From: Tenacibaculum soleae
GTDB lineage: Bacteria; Bacteroidota; Bacteroidia; Flavobacteriales; Flavobacteriaceae
Assembly: GCF_001693415.1 (NCBI RefSeq)
Contig: NZ_MAKX01000001.1
Location: 372,300 to 436,299 of the forward strand
DNA: 64,000 bases
Reading direction: 5' to 3'
A program made the position numbers and the translations under genes. Under the pieces are notes generated by a model. It was not told the origin of the DNA. It did not search any database and saw only the letters and a list, made by a program, of their open reading frames with translations. Position 1 is the first letter of the stretch, and each line of letters starts with the position of its first letter. Below, in pieces: positions 33,990-43,431 of this stretch.

Positions 33990-34979
33990 TTATTTTATTT
34001 TCATTGATTTAGCAATTGCTTCTAATTCAAACAAAAAATCACGTTTGTTTACCGATGGTGCATAGGTAAACCCTTCAAAAATAATTAAACGATTATTTTT
34101 CTTATCAACTATTGTATAATTAATAAATGGCCCTGCCATAAAATCATTTTTAACCTCCCATTTTCCTCTTGTCTCATAGGCTTTTTTATCATCTATTTCA
34201 GCATCAAAAGTAAATGGTGTATAGGCTTGTTCGGTAATCATATACATACCCTCTTTACTTCCTGGTATGTATTTTTTACCAATAGTATCACGCACTGCAG
34301 TAATATTATCAGCAACCGCATTTTCATCGCCTAATGGGACACTATATATTAAAATGTTATTTGTACCATCTCCTCTAGCTATTCCACTTTTTAAATGCTG
34401 ACGAAACCAAATAAACTCACCTGTATCTTCTACCAATCTAAATCTCTTTGGAATATCTAACGTTAGTCCTATATTGTTTATAGTTTTAAATGCTGTTTCA
34501 TCGATTCTATCTTTTTTAAAGAGACGTTGTGTAAATTTAATATCTTCATCTTTAAATAATTTAATAATCTCTTTACCTCTAGTGTTTAAAACGTTTATTA
34601 ACCCTTGCTTATTTTTAGCTGTTACATGAACTATAATTTGAGGAGAGGCATATCTATTATTTTCAATAGTAATAGCTTCTTTTTCTCCTTCCTTTAAGGT
34701 TAAAATAGCTTTTCCATGTCGCATAAAACTACTAAACCCAACAGGATCTATTTGACTTACTGACAATAACGTTTCAGGCTGTGGTAATCCCACTTGATGC
34801 TCACCAAATACTTTACGTATTTGATCTCCTAATTTTCCTTGCCAGTCTGCACCTTTTACAACCACCATTATTTTATTGGTGTTACCATTAGATGTTGGTA
34901 AAATATAACCTTCTTTGCCAGCACCTGATTTACATGACATCCCTATAAATACCAATACAAGTAAAATTATTTTTTTCAT
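33990..34979 (-). CDS. DUF4837 family lipoprotein
   Basis: 329 residues with a lipoprotein signal peptide (lipobox IGMSC, Cys16). The body, with ADWQGKLGDQIRKVFGEHQVGLPQPET and the segment GPFINYTIVDKKNNRLIIFEGF (positions about 283-305), matches the DUF4837 proteins of Bacteroidota. Function unknown. It is the last gene of the minus-strand operon, 26 bases after mltD-like. The family's habitual location next to lytic transglycosylase genes (recall) suggests an envelope role. Confidence 0.85.
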   Translation of the reverse strand: MKKIILLVLVFIGMSCKSGAGKEGYILPTSNGNTNKIMVVVKGADWQGKLGDQIRKVFGEHQVGLPQPETLLSVSQIDPVGFSSFMRHGKAILTLKEGEKEAITIENNRYASPQIIVHVTAKNKQGLINVLNTRGKEIIKLFKDEDIKFTQRLFKKDRIDETAFKTINNIGLTLDIPKRFRLVEDTGEFIWFRQHLKSGIARGDGTNNILIYSVPLGDENAVADNITAVRDTIGKKYIPGSKEGMYMITEQAYTPFTFDAEIDDKKAYETRGKWEVKNDFMAGPFINYTIVDKKNNRLIIFEGFTYAPSVNKRDFLFELEAIAKSMKIK

Positions 34980-35005
34980 AGTTTGTAGTTTTTAGTGTTG
35001 ATTTT

Positions 35006-36532
35006 TTAACTCTTAAATATTTTTAGCTTCATTCCTGGTTTCAGACTTTTTACACTCCAAATATTGTTCCACTTTTTAATTTGTTCTATAGAAACTGATG
35101 GATATTTTTTAGATATCGTCCATAACGAATCTCCATTTTGCACTACATAAACATCGTGTTTACCTATTGGCACTTTATATTTTTTCTTTGAAACTTGTTT
35201 TGAAACCGCTAATCTCTTTGGATAAATACTTAAACGTTGCCCTATTTTTAAGCGATGGCTTCTCATACCGTTCCATCGTTTTATATCACTAACCCTTACA
35301 CCAAATTTGTTTGCAATTTTCCCTAAATAATCCCCACTACGCACTTTATAGCGAATGCGTTTGTCCATTTCAAAATACTTTGGCAATGGTTTTTCTCTTT
35401 TTGCATCATCTTCATTTGCTAATGTGTAAATTTCTTTTTCTTTATCTAAAAAATCTATTATGTTTTTTCGAGGCAATCGAACTGCATAACTTTTACTTTT
35501 TACATAAGGAATGATATCTAATTTATATGACGGATTTAAAAAAGATAATAATTCTGTATCTATCTTTGTTTTTTCTGAAATTTGATCAAAACTAATCGTT
35601 CTTTTTACGCGAACAGTATCAGTTTCAAAATGAAAAATATTTGGTGGCTTCGGGTAAATATGATGCTGCTCTGCATATTCAAAAATATACATCGTTGCAT
35701 AAAATGCTGGTACATAACTGGCTGTTTCGCGAGGTAAAAACGGACGAATATTCCAATAATTTCGATACCCCCCTGATCTTTTTATTGCTTTAGAAACGTT
35801 TCCTGGCCCTGAATTATAGGCTGCTAAAGCCAAATCCCAATCGCCAAAGATTTTATATAATTGACTTAAATATTTACAGGCTGCTATAGTTGCTTTTACA
35901 GGGTTTTGACGTTCATCAACATACGAGTTTACCTTCAAATCAAACTGAATTCCTGTGCCGTACATAAATTGCCACAAACCCGTTGCTCCAACTCTTGACT
36001 TTGCCGCAGGACGCAAGGCAGATTCAACAATCGCTAAATATTTCATTTCTAGCGGCACATCAAACTGATCTAAATACTGTTCAAACATCGGAAAATAATA
36101 CTGTGCCTTTGCCATTAAGGCTGGATAATATCTTTTACGGTGTTTTAAATAACTATTAATTACTTTTTCTAACGCTGGGTTATAAGCTAAATTAAAAGGT
36201 GTTTTTAAATTTAAGTCACTCAATCGTTTTTTTAATAAATCGGTAGAAAGTATTGTGGTAGTATTACCTATAATTTCTTTATCGTTAATTACATATTGAA
36301 TACTATCAAACAGCGAAGAATTAAATTTTTCTTCTATTAATAAACTATCAATAATTTTTAAATCGGCATCAGTGTATAACGTATCAATTTGTTGTGTTTT
36401 GATAGTATCTTTAGCTATTAATGTTGAATCAACAACTATTTTTACCTGCTCTTTTGTTACAAAAACACTATCAACAGGTTGCTGTGCAGCAATTGAAAGT
36501 GTAAAAAAAAGTAATCCTAAAATATTTTTCAT
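35006..36532 (-). CDS. Membrane-bound lytic murein transglycosylase, MltD-like, with two LysM domains
   Basis: 508 residues: signal peptide (1-17), a variable region rich in Asp/Thr (about 20-110), an SLT domain (about 145-270) with the catalytic Glu in AIVESALRPAAKSRVGATGL and AYNSGPGNV, then LysM repeats near 395-440 (VRSGDYLGKIANKFGVR) and 460-505 (VQNGDSLWTISKKYPSVS). It cleaves peptidoglycan in the periplasm, with LysM binding the glycan. Eight bases follow the exonuclease gene. Confidence 0.92.
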   Translation of the reverse strand: MKNILGLLFFTLSIAAQQPVDSVFVTKEQVKIVVDSTLIAKDTIKTQQIDTLYTDADLKIIDSLLIEEKFNSSLFDSIQYVINDKEIIGNTTTILSTDLLKKRLSDLNLKTPFNLAYNPALEKVINSYLKHRKRYYPALMAKAQYYFPMFEQYLDQFDVPLEMKYLAIVESALRPAAKSRVGATGLWQFMYGTGIQFDLKVNSYVDERQNPVKATIAACKYLSQLYKIFGDWDLALAAYNSGPGNVSKAIKRSGGYRNYWNIRPFLPRETASYVPAFYATMYIFEYAEQHHIYPKPPNIFHFETDTVRVKRTISFDQISEKTKIDTELLSFLNPSYKLDIIPYVKSKSYAVRLPRKNIIDFLDKEKEIYTLANEDDAKREKPLPKYFEMDKRIRYKVRSGDYLGKIANKFGVRVSDIKRWNGMRSHRLKIGQRLSIYPKRLAVSKQVSKKKYKVPIGKHDVYVVQNGDSLWTISKKYPSVSIEQIKKWNNIWSVKSLKPGMKLKIFKS

Positions 36533-36540
36533 AAGTAGTT

Positions 36541-37302
36541 TTATAGCGTTAATTCAACAACAATCGGACAATGGTCTGAGTGTTTTGCTTCTGGTAAAAT
36601 ATAGGCTCTTGAAATTTTATCTTTTAACGGCTCAGAAACCATTGCATAATCCAATCGCCACCCCTTATTATTGGCTCTAGAATTTGCTCGATAACTCCAC
36701 CAAGAATACTCTTGTCTTTCTGGATTTAAATGACGAAAACTATCAGTAAATCCGCTATCAATAAACTGCGTTAACCACTCACGCTCTTCGGGTAAAAACC
36801 CAGAAACACCTTTCATTTTCGGGTTGTGAATATCTATTGCTTCATGACAAATATTGTAATCGCCACAGATAACTAAATTTGGAATGGTTTTACGCAAATC
36901 GGTCGCATATTCCAAAATTTCATCCATATAATTAAACTTATAATCTAATCTTGCAGCATTGGTTCCTGATGGTAAATACATGCTCATTACCGAAACTTCA
37001 TCAAAATCTACACGTAAATTTCTCCCTTCAAAATCCATCGATTCAATTCCTGTTCCGTATTCAATATGATTGGGTTCTTTTTTACAAAAAACAGCTACCG
37101 ATGAGTAGCCTTTTTTTTGTGCTGAAAACCAATAATGATAAGGATAACCTGCATTTTCAAATTCAGATAGGTCTAATTGTTCTTTGTGTGCTTTGGTTTC
37201 TTGAATACAAATTACATCTGGATTTGCAGCCTGTAACCAATCAATAAATCCTTTTTTTAATGCAGCACGAATTCCGTTTACGTTGTACGAGATTATTTTC
37301 AT
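36541..37302 (-). CDS. xth: Exodeoxyribonuclease III
   Basis: 253 residues of the EEP nuclease fold. SYNVNGIRAALKKGFIDWL, the metal-binding Glu in CIQETKAH, CGDYNICHEAIDIHNPK, WRLDYAMVSEPL and the final catalytic KHSDHCPIVVEL are all present. It repairs abasic sites and trims 3' ends. The ATG overlaps the stop of the small membrane-protein gene upstream by one base. Confidence 0.95.
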   Translation of the reverse strand: MKIISYNVNGIRAALKKGFIDWLQAANPDVICIQETKAHKEQLDLSEFENAGYPYHYWFSAQKKGYSSVAVFCKKEPNHIEYGTGIESMDFEGRNLRVDFDEVSVMSMYLPSGTNAARLDYKFNYMDEILEYATDLRKTIPNLVICGDYNICHEAIDIHNPKMKGVSGFLPEEREWLTQFIDSGFTDSFRHLNPERQEYSWWSYRANSRANNKGWRLDYAMVSEPLKDKISRAYILPEAKHSDHCPIVVELTL

Positions 37303-37532
37303 TAATCTAAAAATATTGGTTTTTTAAGAAAAATCCACGTTAGCTGCTTCCTTTTTCCTGTTTGCGTTTCTATTATTTTTATTCTTGGTGATAAAAAATA
37401 TCCTAAAGCAATTGCTATCGCTATTCGTAACCAATCAGGCTCTACATGAAATATTTTATCTAAAATCAACAAAAAAAGTATTGCTTGAAGAGGATAAATT
37501 AATCTATGAAATTTTTTAAAAAAACCTTCCAT
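37302..37532 (-). CDS. Small hypothetical membrane protein
   Basis: 76 residues with two hydrophobic segments (about 11-26 and 33-50: LIYPLQAILFLLILDKIF and WLRIAIAIALGYFLSP) and a basic C-terminus. I recognise it only as a frequent small neighbour of xth in flavobacteria. It overlaps xth by one base and follows scoB by one base, so it is part of the same operon. Confidence 0.65.
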   Translation of the reverse strand: MEGFFKKFHRLIYPLQAILFLLILDKIFHVEPDWLRIAIAIALGYFLSPRIKIIETQTGKRKQLTWIFLKKPIFLD

Positions 37533-37533
37533 A

Positions 37534-38190
37534 TTAAATATTCATCTCAGGAATTTCTCCATCAACAATTAAAGTTCCTTCAGTAGCTTCTTTAATTTCT
37601 TCAACAGATACTCCTGGAGCTCTTTCTAACAAATGAAAAGCACCATTTTTAACTTCTAAAACAGCTAAATTGGTAACTACTTTGGTTACGCAACCAACAC
37701 CTGTTAGAGGTAATGAACATCCTTTTAATATTTTAGATTCGCCACGCTTATTCGTATGCATCATAGCAACAATAATATTATCTGCTGATGCTACTAAGTC
37801 CATCGCTCCACCCATTCCTTTTACCATTTTTCCCGGAATTTTCCAGTTAGCGATATCACCGTTCTGTGCAACTTCCATCGCTCCTAAAACAGTTAATTGA
37901 ACGTGTTTACCTCGAATCATAGAAAAGCTTGTTGCTGAATCAAAAATAGACCCTCCATCTAACACAGTAACTGTTTGTTTACCGGCATTTATTAAATCTG
38001 CATCTTCAGTTCCTTCAATCGGAAATGGTCCCATACCTAACAATCCGTTTTCTGATTGAAACTCCACTTCAATACCTTCTGGAATGTAATTAGCCACTAA
38101 AGTCGGAATTCCGATTCCTAAATTAACATACCATTTATCTTGTAATTCTTTTGCTATTCGTTGCGCTATTTGTTGTTTACTTAATGCCAT
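37534..38190 (-). CDS. scoB: 3-oxoacid CoA-transferase, subunit B
   Basis: 218 residues. YVNLGIGIPTLVANYIPEG and SENGLLGMGP, the latter containing the catalytic Glu of CoA transferases, are clear family marks, followed by GGAMDLV. With subunit A it moves CoA between succinyl-CoA and acetoacetate or similar acids. It lies 4 bases after subunit A. Confidence 0.93.
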   Translation of the reverse strand: MALSKQQIAQRIAKELQDKWYVNLGIGIPTLVANYIPEGIEVEFQSENGLLGMGPFPIEGTEDADLINAGKQTVTVLDGGSIFDSATSFSMIRGKHVQLTVLGAMEVAQNGDIANWKIPGKMVKGMGGAMDLVASADNIIVAMMHTNKRGESKILKGCSLPLTGVGCVTKVVTNLAVLEVKNGAFHLLERAPGVSVEEIKEATEGTLIVDGEIPEMNI

Positions 38191-38194
38191 TTTA

Positions 38195-38896
38195 TTACGC
38201 TTTTGGAGTTACCGTTCGTTGTTCAATTCTCTTTTCATATTTTTCTCCTTGAAAAATACGTTGCACAAAAATTCCAGGAATATGAATTTGATTTGGATCT
38301 AATTCTCCTGCTGGCACTAATTCTTCAACCTCAGCTACGGTAATTGTTGCCGCTCCACACATATTTGGATTAAAATTGCGTGCTGTTCCTTTAAAAATTA
38401 AATTTCCGGCAGTATCTCCTTTCCATGCTTTTACAAATGAAAAATCTGCTTTAAAAGCTGGTTCTAACACGTACATTTTTCCGTCAAACTCACGCGTTTC
38501 TTTTCCTTCGGCTACTTCTGTACCATAACCTGCTGGTGTATAAAAAGCGGGAAATCCTGCTTGTGCAGCCCTACATTTTTCTGCTAAAGTTCCTTGTGGT
38601 GTAAGCTCAACCTCTAGCTCACCCGATAACATTTGACGTTCAAATTCGTCGTTTTCTCCTACATAAGAAGAAACCATTTTTTTAATTTGTTTATTCTGTA
38701 ATAATAAACCCAATCCAAAATCATCAACCCCTGCATTGTTAGAAATACAGGTAACGTTTCTTACATTTAACTTTACAAGTTCAGCAATGGCATTTTCTGG
38801 TATACCACATAAACCAAAACCTCCTAACATAAAAGTCATAGAATCTTTTACACCAGCAACAGCTTCTTGTACGTTATTTACTTTTTTATTTATCAT
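38195..38896 (-). CDS. scoA: 3-oxoacid CoA-transferase, subunit A
   Basis: 233 residues with the glycine-rich CoA-binding region [20 protein letters not shown], then [14 protein letters not shown] and [20 protein letters not shown], as in succinyl-CoA:3-ketoacid transferase alpha subunits. It precedes scoB by 4 bases and follows the PBP1A gene by about 38 bases. Confidence 0.93.
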   Translation of the reverse strand: MINKKVNNVQEAVAGVKDSMTFMLGGFGLCGIPENAIAELVKLNVRNVTCISNNAGVDDFGLGLLLQNKQIKKMVSSYVGENDEFERQMLSGELEVELTPQGTLAEKCRAAQAGFPAFYTPAGYGTEVAEGKETREFDGKMYVLEPAFKADFSFVKAWKGDTAGNLIFKGTARNFNPNMCGAATITVAEVEELVPAGELDPNQIHIPGIFVQRIFQGEKYEKRIEQRTVTPKA

Positions 38897-38934
38897 TGTA
38901 GTTGTTTGTTTAATACTAAAAATTTCTTACAATC

Positions 38935-41217
38935 TTAAAAATCAGTTTCTTCGGATGATTTTTCATCTTTATTTTCCTCTTTCTGCTTAGCACAGTTAAT
39001 TTCAATGGAAAGTTTTTCTGATGGCTTTTCAAAATCTGACTGACTAATATTTAAGCTTTTATCAGCATAGCATTTTTGCATAAATAATGCCCATGTTGGT
39101 AACGACATTGCTGCTCCTTGCCCTTTTCCGATTCCTGCAAAGTGGGTTGCTCTATCTTCACCACCTGTCCAAACTCCTGTTGCTAAATTTGGTACAATTC
39201 CCATAAACCAACCGTCAGACTGATTTTGAGTTGTTCCTGTTTTTCCTGCAATAGGGTTTGCAAATTTATATGGATGCCCTGTAATATAATCTGGATATTT
39301 ATGTGATAAACGTAAACGGATACCTGATCCTCCTGTTGTTACTCCTTTCATTAAATCTAACACTACATAGGCAGATTCTTCACTTAAAACCTCTTTTGTT
39401 TCAGGAACAAATTCTTCTAAAACTGTTCCGTTTTTATCTTCAATTCGAGTAATCATCATCGGACTTACACGTAATCCTTTATTTGCAAAAGTTGAATACG
39501 CACTTACCATCTCTATCAACGATAACTCTACAGCACCTAAGGCTATTGATGGATTTGCATCAATCTTTGATTTTATTCCTGCCGATGCTGCTAAACGTGC
39601 AACATTTATTGGTGAAACTTTATCAATTAGTTGAGCTGACACTACATTTACTGAATTTGCTAATGCTTTTTTTAATGTTAACTCACCACCGTATTTATTA
39701 CTGGAGTTTTTAGGTGTCCAATCTTCTGGCATTCCATATTTTTCTTTAGGAATGGTGTACAATACATTTGGCAACTGATCACAAGGTGACATTTTTAGCT
39801 GATTAATTGCTGTTGCATATACAAAAGGTTTAAAAGTAGAACCTACTTGACGTTTTTGTTGTTCTACCGCATCATATTTGAAATATTTATGATTAATACC
39901 TCCCACCCATGCTTTAATATGACCTGTTTGAGGCTCTATAGAAACTAATCCTGACCTTAAAAAGTGTTTGTAATAACGTATAGAGTCATAAGGTGTCATA
40001 ACAGTATCTATTTCTCCTTTCCAAGAAAAAACACGCATATCAACATCAGTATTAAAAGATTTTTCAATCTCTTCTTCTGATTTACCTGCAGCTTTTAATC
40101 GTTTGTAGCGTGTTGAATTACGTTTACCTCGTTTCATTATTCCGGTAATCGTTCTTTTGTCGATATCGTAAAAAGGGGCTTTTTTATTTCTTTCTTGTTC
40201 TTTAAAAAAGAAAGATTGCAGGTTTGCCATATGCTCTCTACTTGCCTCTTCGGCATATTTTTGCATACGAGAATCAATCGTAACATGTATTTTTAATCCA
40301 TCTTTATAAATGTTATAAAACTCTCCATTATCTTTCGGATTTTCTTTTGCCCACTTTTTTAAACGCTGTTTTAAGTTTTCTCTAAAATAAGTTGCCAATC
40401 CATCACTATGACTTTCTGGTGTGAAATTTATTTTTAGTGGTAATTTTTGTAATGAATCTCTTTCTTGATCAGTTATCACGTCATTTTTTGCCATTTGAGC
40501 AAACACAACATTTCTACGTTGTAATGATTTATTTCTTGATATCTTTCTATATGGATTAAACTGCCTTGGGTTTTTTAACATGGCTACTAAAATAGCGGAC
40601 TCTTGCAAGTCTAACTCCATCGGTTCTTTACCAAAATAAATACGTGATGCTGAACGAATACCAGTCGCATTAAATAAAAAACCTTGTGTATTTAAATACA
40701 TGGTTATAATTTCTTGCTTAGTATATTGTCGTTCTAATTTAACAGCAACTACATATTCTTTAAGCTTTTGAGTAAGTCTTATTAATTTATTACTTGCTCC
40801 TCCTTTATTAAATAAATTTTTTGCTAATTGTTGTGTAATAGTACTTGCACCACCACCTGCTCCTAATTTTGAAATTGCCCTTGCCAAACCTCTAAAATCA
40901 ATCCCTGAATGTTCATAAAAACGTTCATCTTCAGTGGCTACTAATGTTTTTATTAATTTTTCTGGTAAATCTTTGTATTTAATAGGTGTACGGTTTGCTT
41001 TTACGTAATATTTTCCTAAAGTTTTTCCATCTGCAGAAATTACTTCAGTTGCTAAATCGCTTTTAGGGTTTTCTAACTCTTCAAAGGTTGGCAATGCTCC
41101 AAAAACTCCCCAAGAAGCAAGTAAAAATAAGGACCCTATAAGAAGGAAACCACCTAATATGATTCCCCAAAACCACTTGATGTATTTATTAAAATTAGTT
41201 GTTTTTTTCTCTTTCAT
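38935..41217 (-). CDS. Bifunctional penicillin-binding protein 1A
   Basis: 760 residues: a short cytoplasmic start, transmembrane helix (about 13-35), class A glycosyltransferase domain (about 60-235) with VATEDERFYEHSGID and ASTITQQLAKNL, an intermediate region, and the transpeptidase with the active Ser in GSTFKPFVYA, SVN and KTGTTQ. It polymerises and cross-links peptidoglycan. Its ATG overlaps the gldH stop (TAATG). The RicT-like, gldH, PBP1A order is one I know from other gliding flavobacteria. Confidence 0.94.
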   Translation of the reverse strand: MKEKKTTNFNKYIKWFWGIILGGFLLIGSLFLLASWGVFGALPTFEELENPKSDLATEVISADGKTLGKYYVKANRTPIKYKDLPEKLIKTLVATEDERFYEHSGIDFRGLARAISKLGAGGGASTITQQLAKNLFNKGGASNKLIRLTQKLKEYVVAVKLERQYTKQEIITMYLNTQGFLFNATGIRSASRIYFGKEPMELDLQESAILVAMLKNPRQFNPYRKISRNKSLQRRNVVFAQMAKNDVITDQERDSLQKLPLKINFTPESHSDGLATYFRENLKQRLKKWAKENPKDNGEFYNIYKDGLKIHVTIDSRMQKYAEEASREHMANLQSFFFKEQERNKKAPFYDIDKRTITGIMKRGKRNSTRYKRLKAAGKSEEEIEKSFNTDVDMRVFSWKGEIDTVMTPYDSIRYYKHFLRSGLVSIEPQTGHIKAWVGGINHKYFKYDAVEQQKRQVGSTFKPFVYATAINQLKMSPCDQLPNVLYTIPKEKYGMPEDWTPKNSSNKYGGELTLKKALANSVNVVSAQLIDKVSPINVARLAASAGIKSKIDANPSIALGAVELSLIEMVSAYSTFANKGLRVSPMMITRIEDKNGTVLEEFVPETKEVLSEESAYVVLDLMKGVTTGGSGIRLRLSHKYPDYITGHPYKFANPIAGKTGTTQNQSDGWFMGIVPNLATGVWTGGEDRATHFAGIGKGQGAAMSLPTWALFMQKCYADKSLNISQSDFEKPSEKLSIEINCAKQKEENKDEKSSEETDF

Positions 41218-41705
41218 TATTGCATTTTTTCAATTCTAAATCCTACTTCAGAAATACCTTCAAGTGTATTTATTCCTTTAATTTCACCATTTTTTCTCAT
41301 GGCTTGTTTTACTTTAAAAGTATATTCTCCTGTATTAGGAAATGTTATATTTTCTTTATAAAATAATTTATTTTCTTTAATATTTGAAAAACCTTTGCCT
41401 AAAAATTTCCCTGTAACATCTGCCATATCATACTCTAAAGTATCTATAATTGTTTCTCCGTCAGGAAAGTTTATTTGTGCTATTAAAAACAAATTACTGT
41501 ACTCGTAATCTTGATTGTTTCTAAGGTTTATAAACAAGTTTTTCTTTTGTATTGAATCTTTTATCGAAAAAGTAAACGTAACAGTATTATTTTTATTCCA
41601 TAGGCTATTTGGCAATGTTATATACTCATCATAAACTCTTTTTGAGTCACATGATGTCATTGCTAAAAAAACAAAAACTAATGCTAGTATACTATTCTTT
41701 TTCAT
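41217..41705 (-). CDS. gldH: Gliding motility lipoprotein GldH
   Basis: 162 residues from ATG 41705 (MKKNSILALVFVFLAMTSC): a lipoprotein signal with Cys19. The longest frame, to 41900, runs back through the upstream gene in another frame and its extra residues are only basic shadow sequence. The mature part, with LPNSLWNKNNTVTFTFSI and DTLEYDMADVTGKFLGKG, matches GldH, needed for gliding and type IX secretion function in Flavobacterium johnsoniae. It overlaps the upstream gene by 14 bases and the downstream one by 1. Confidence 0.9.
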   Translation of the reverse strand: MKKNSILALVFVFLAMTSCDSKRVYDEYITLPNSLWNKNNTVTFTFSIKDSIQKKNLFINLRNNQDYEYSNLFLIAQINFPDGETIIDTLEYDMADVTGKFLGKGFSNIKENKLFYKENITFPNTGEYTFKVKQAMRKNGEIKGINTLEGISEVGFRIEKMQ

Positions 41706-43203
41706 TTTTAGGTTTGGTTGATTTATTTTCGTTCGGTTTTCTATTTCTTTGATTATTATTTCTTCTTTTCTGATTGTTTGGTTTTTTATTTTGAGGTTGA
41801 ACACCTTTGCTTTTATTATTTGGGGTTTTATCTGTTTTTTGGTTATTCTCTCTAGGATTTTTTCTAGGTTTCGGTTTCCTTGTTTCAACTGAGGCAACAC
41901 CTGTGTTTTTATTACCTTCTTTTTGTCCTGGTTTTCTTTGAGGTTTTTTATTTGTCTTTACTTCACCAGGTTTCGTACCATTTCTTTTATTTACTGGTTT
42001 TCTTGGAGGTCTTCTTTTTGGTTTGGTTTCGTTTGATTGATCACCCTCTGAGTTGTTTGCTGGTTTTCGTGATTTTCTTCTACTATTACGAGATTTCTTT
42101 TTAGGAGCATCAAAACGAGTTAAACTATCTTGTCCTACAACATTTTCAAAATCTACCGTTGGTTCCGTTATAATATCTAATTCATATTCATCTAACGGTA
42201 AAGAAACTTCATTATTTTTATTTAATTCGATAATTTCATTTACTTGCTCTAATGATAATCGAAACCATTTAAAACTTTCATGCTTATAAGTGTACCAAAG
42301 TATTTTTTTAAAGATATCCATCTTTACAAAAACAGCATCTCCTTTTTCTGTTTTCAGTATTTTATCTTGCTTCGGAAAACTTTGTAAAGCATCTAAATAC
42401 GTATCCAACTCAAAATTTAAACAACATTTTAACTTACCACATTGTCCTGCTAATTTTAACGGGTTTAATGATAGTTGCTGGTAACGAGCTGCTGCTGTAT
42501 TTACTTTTCTAAAATCGGTTAACCAAGTAGAGCAACATAACTCTCTACCACAAGAACCAACACCGCCTAAGCGCGCTGCTTCTTGACGCATACCTACTTG
42601 TTTCATTTCTACACGAATAGAAAAAGTTCCTGCTAAATCTCTAATTAATTGACGAAAATCTACTCGTTCATCTGCAGTATAATAAAAAGTAGCTTTGGTA
42701 CCATCCCCTTGATATTCAACATCAGATAATTTCATTTTTAGCCCTAAACGGCTAATAATCTCTCTTCCTTTTCGTTGAGTTTCTTGTTCTCTATCTCTGG
42801 CGGTGTGCCAAATATCAATATCTTTTTGAGTAGCTTTTCTGTAAATTTTCTTTACATCTTCACTATCTACACTAATTTTTCGTTTTTTCATTTGAACTTT
42901 TACAAGCTCTCCTGCTAAGGCAACTATACCTATATCATGCCCCGATGATCCTTCAACCGCTACGACATCTCCCATAGAAACAGTTAGTTTCTCGGTATTT
43001 TTATAAAAATGTTTACGTCCGTTTTTAAAACGAACTTCAAAAATATTAAATGGTGCTTCACCCGTAGGTAAAGTCATATTCGATAACCAATCAAAAACGG
43101 CAAGTTTATTTCCACTTCCACAAGTACCTGTTGCACAATTTCCATTGCTTTTACAACCATTAGGCACACCGTTTTTGTTAGTTGAGCAACTGCTACAACT
43201 CAT
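41692..43203 (-). CDS. PSP1-domain (RicT-like) protein with Cys-rich start and long basic tail
   Basis: 503 residues. The first 34 residues hold seven Cys (MSCSSCSTNKNG, NGCKSNGNCATGTCG). The PSP1/RicT domain (about 45-320) has RKATQKDIDIWHTARDRE, ADERVDFRQLIRDLAG, RVEMKQVGMRQEAARLGGVG, CGRELCC and CGKLKCCLNFELD, whose Cys could bind an Fe-S cluster as in the RicAFT complex. From about 365 to the end it is almost only Lys, Arg, Asn and Pro, disordered and probably RNA-binding (inference). It heads the long minus-strand operon. Confidence 0.85.
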   Translation of the reverse strand: MSCSSCSTNKNGVPNGCKSNGNCATGTCGSGNKLAVFDWLSNMTLPTGEAPFNIFEVRFKNGRKHFYKNTEKLTVSMGDVVAVEGSSGHDIGIVALAGELVKVQMKKRKISVDSEDVKKIYRKATQKDIDIWHTARDREQETQRKGREIISRLGLKMKLSDVEYQGDGTKATFYYTADERVDFRQLIRDLAGTFSIRVEMKQVGMRQEAARLGGVGSCGRELCCSTWLTDFRKVNTAAARYQQLSLNPLKLAGQCGKLKCCLNFELDTYLDALQSFPKQDKILKTEKGDAVFVKMDIFKKILWYTYKHESFKWFRLSLEQVNEIIELNKNNEVSLPLDEYELDIITEPTVDFENVVGQDSLTRFDAPKKKSRNSRRKSRKPANNSEGDQSNETKPKRRPPRKPVNKRNGTKPGEVKTNKKPQRKPGQKEGNKNTGVASVETRKPKPRKNPRENNQKTDKTPNNKSKGVQPQNKKPNNQKRRNNNQRNRKPNENKSTKPKNEKE

Positions 43204-43372
43204 AAAATAGTATATTATTAGAAATGCTTTTTAAATCTGAATTTTCCCAGTATCAAAAAACACTTTTTTATTATTGATTTTCAGTTAGATAAAAATTAAT
43301 TATCACAACTTTCCTTAATCAGTAAAGATACGTATTCTATCGAAAATTAAAAATGGAATTTTTTTATAAAAA

Positions 43373-43407
43373 AACCTTTCTTAATTTTATAAAAATTAAG
43401 AAAGGTT
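43373..43407 (-). terminator. Terminator of glnS
   Basis: AACCTTTCTTAATTTT (43373-43388) and AAAATTAAGAAAGGTT (43392-43407) form a 16-bp perfect stem with a 3-base loop. On the minus strand a T run follows. Confidence 0.9.
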
Positions 43408-43431
43408 GCTAATTAAAATAACTATTGCTAT

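Noticed and set aside
41706..41900. Longer N-terminus for gldH
   Set aside because: It is a shadow of the basic tail of the RicT-like gene; the lipoprotein signal peptide starts at 41705.
42053..42289. A + strand frame opposite the RicT-like gene
   Set aside because: No start context, no family likeness; it mirrors the low-complexity Lys/Arg coding on the other strand.
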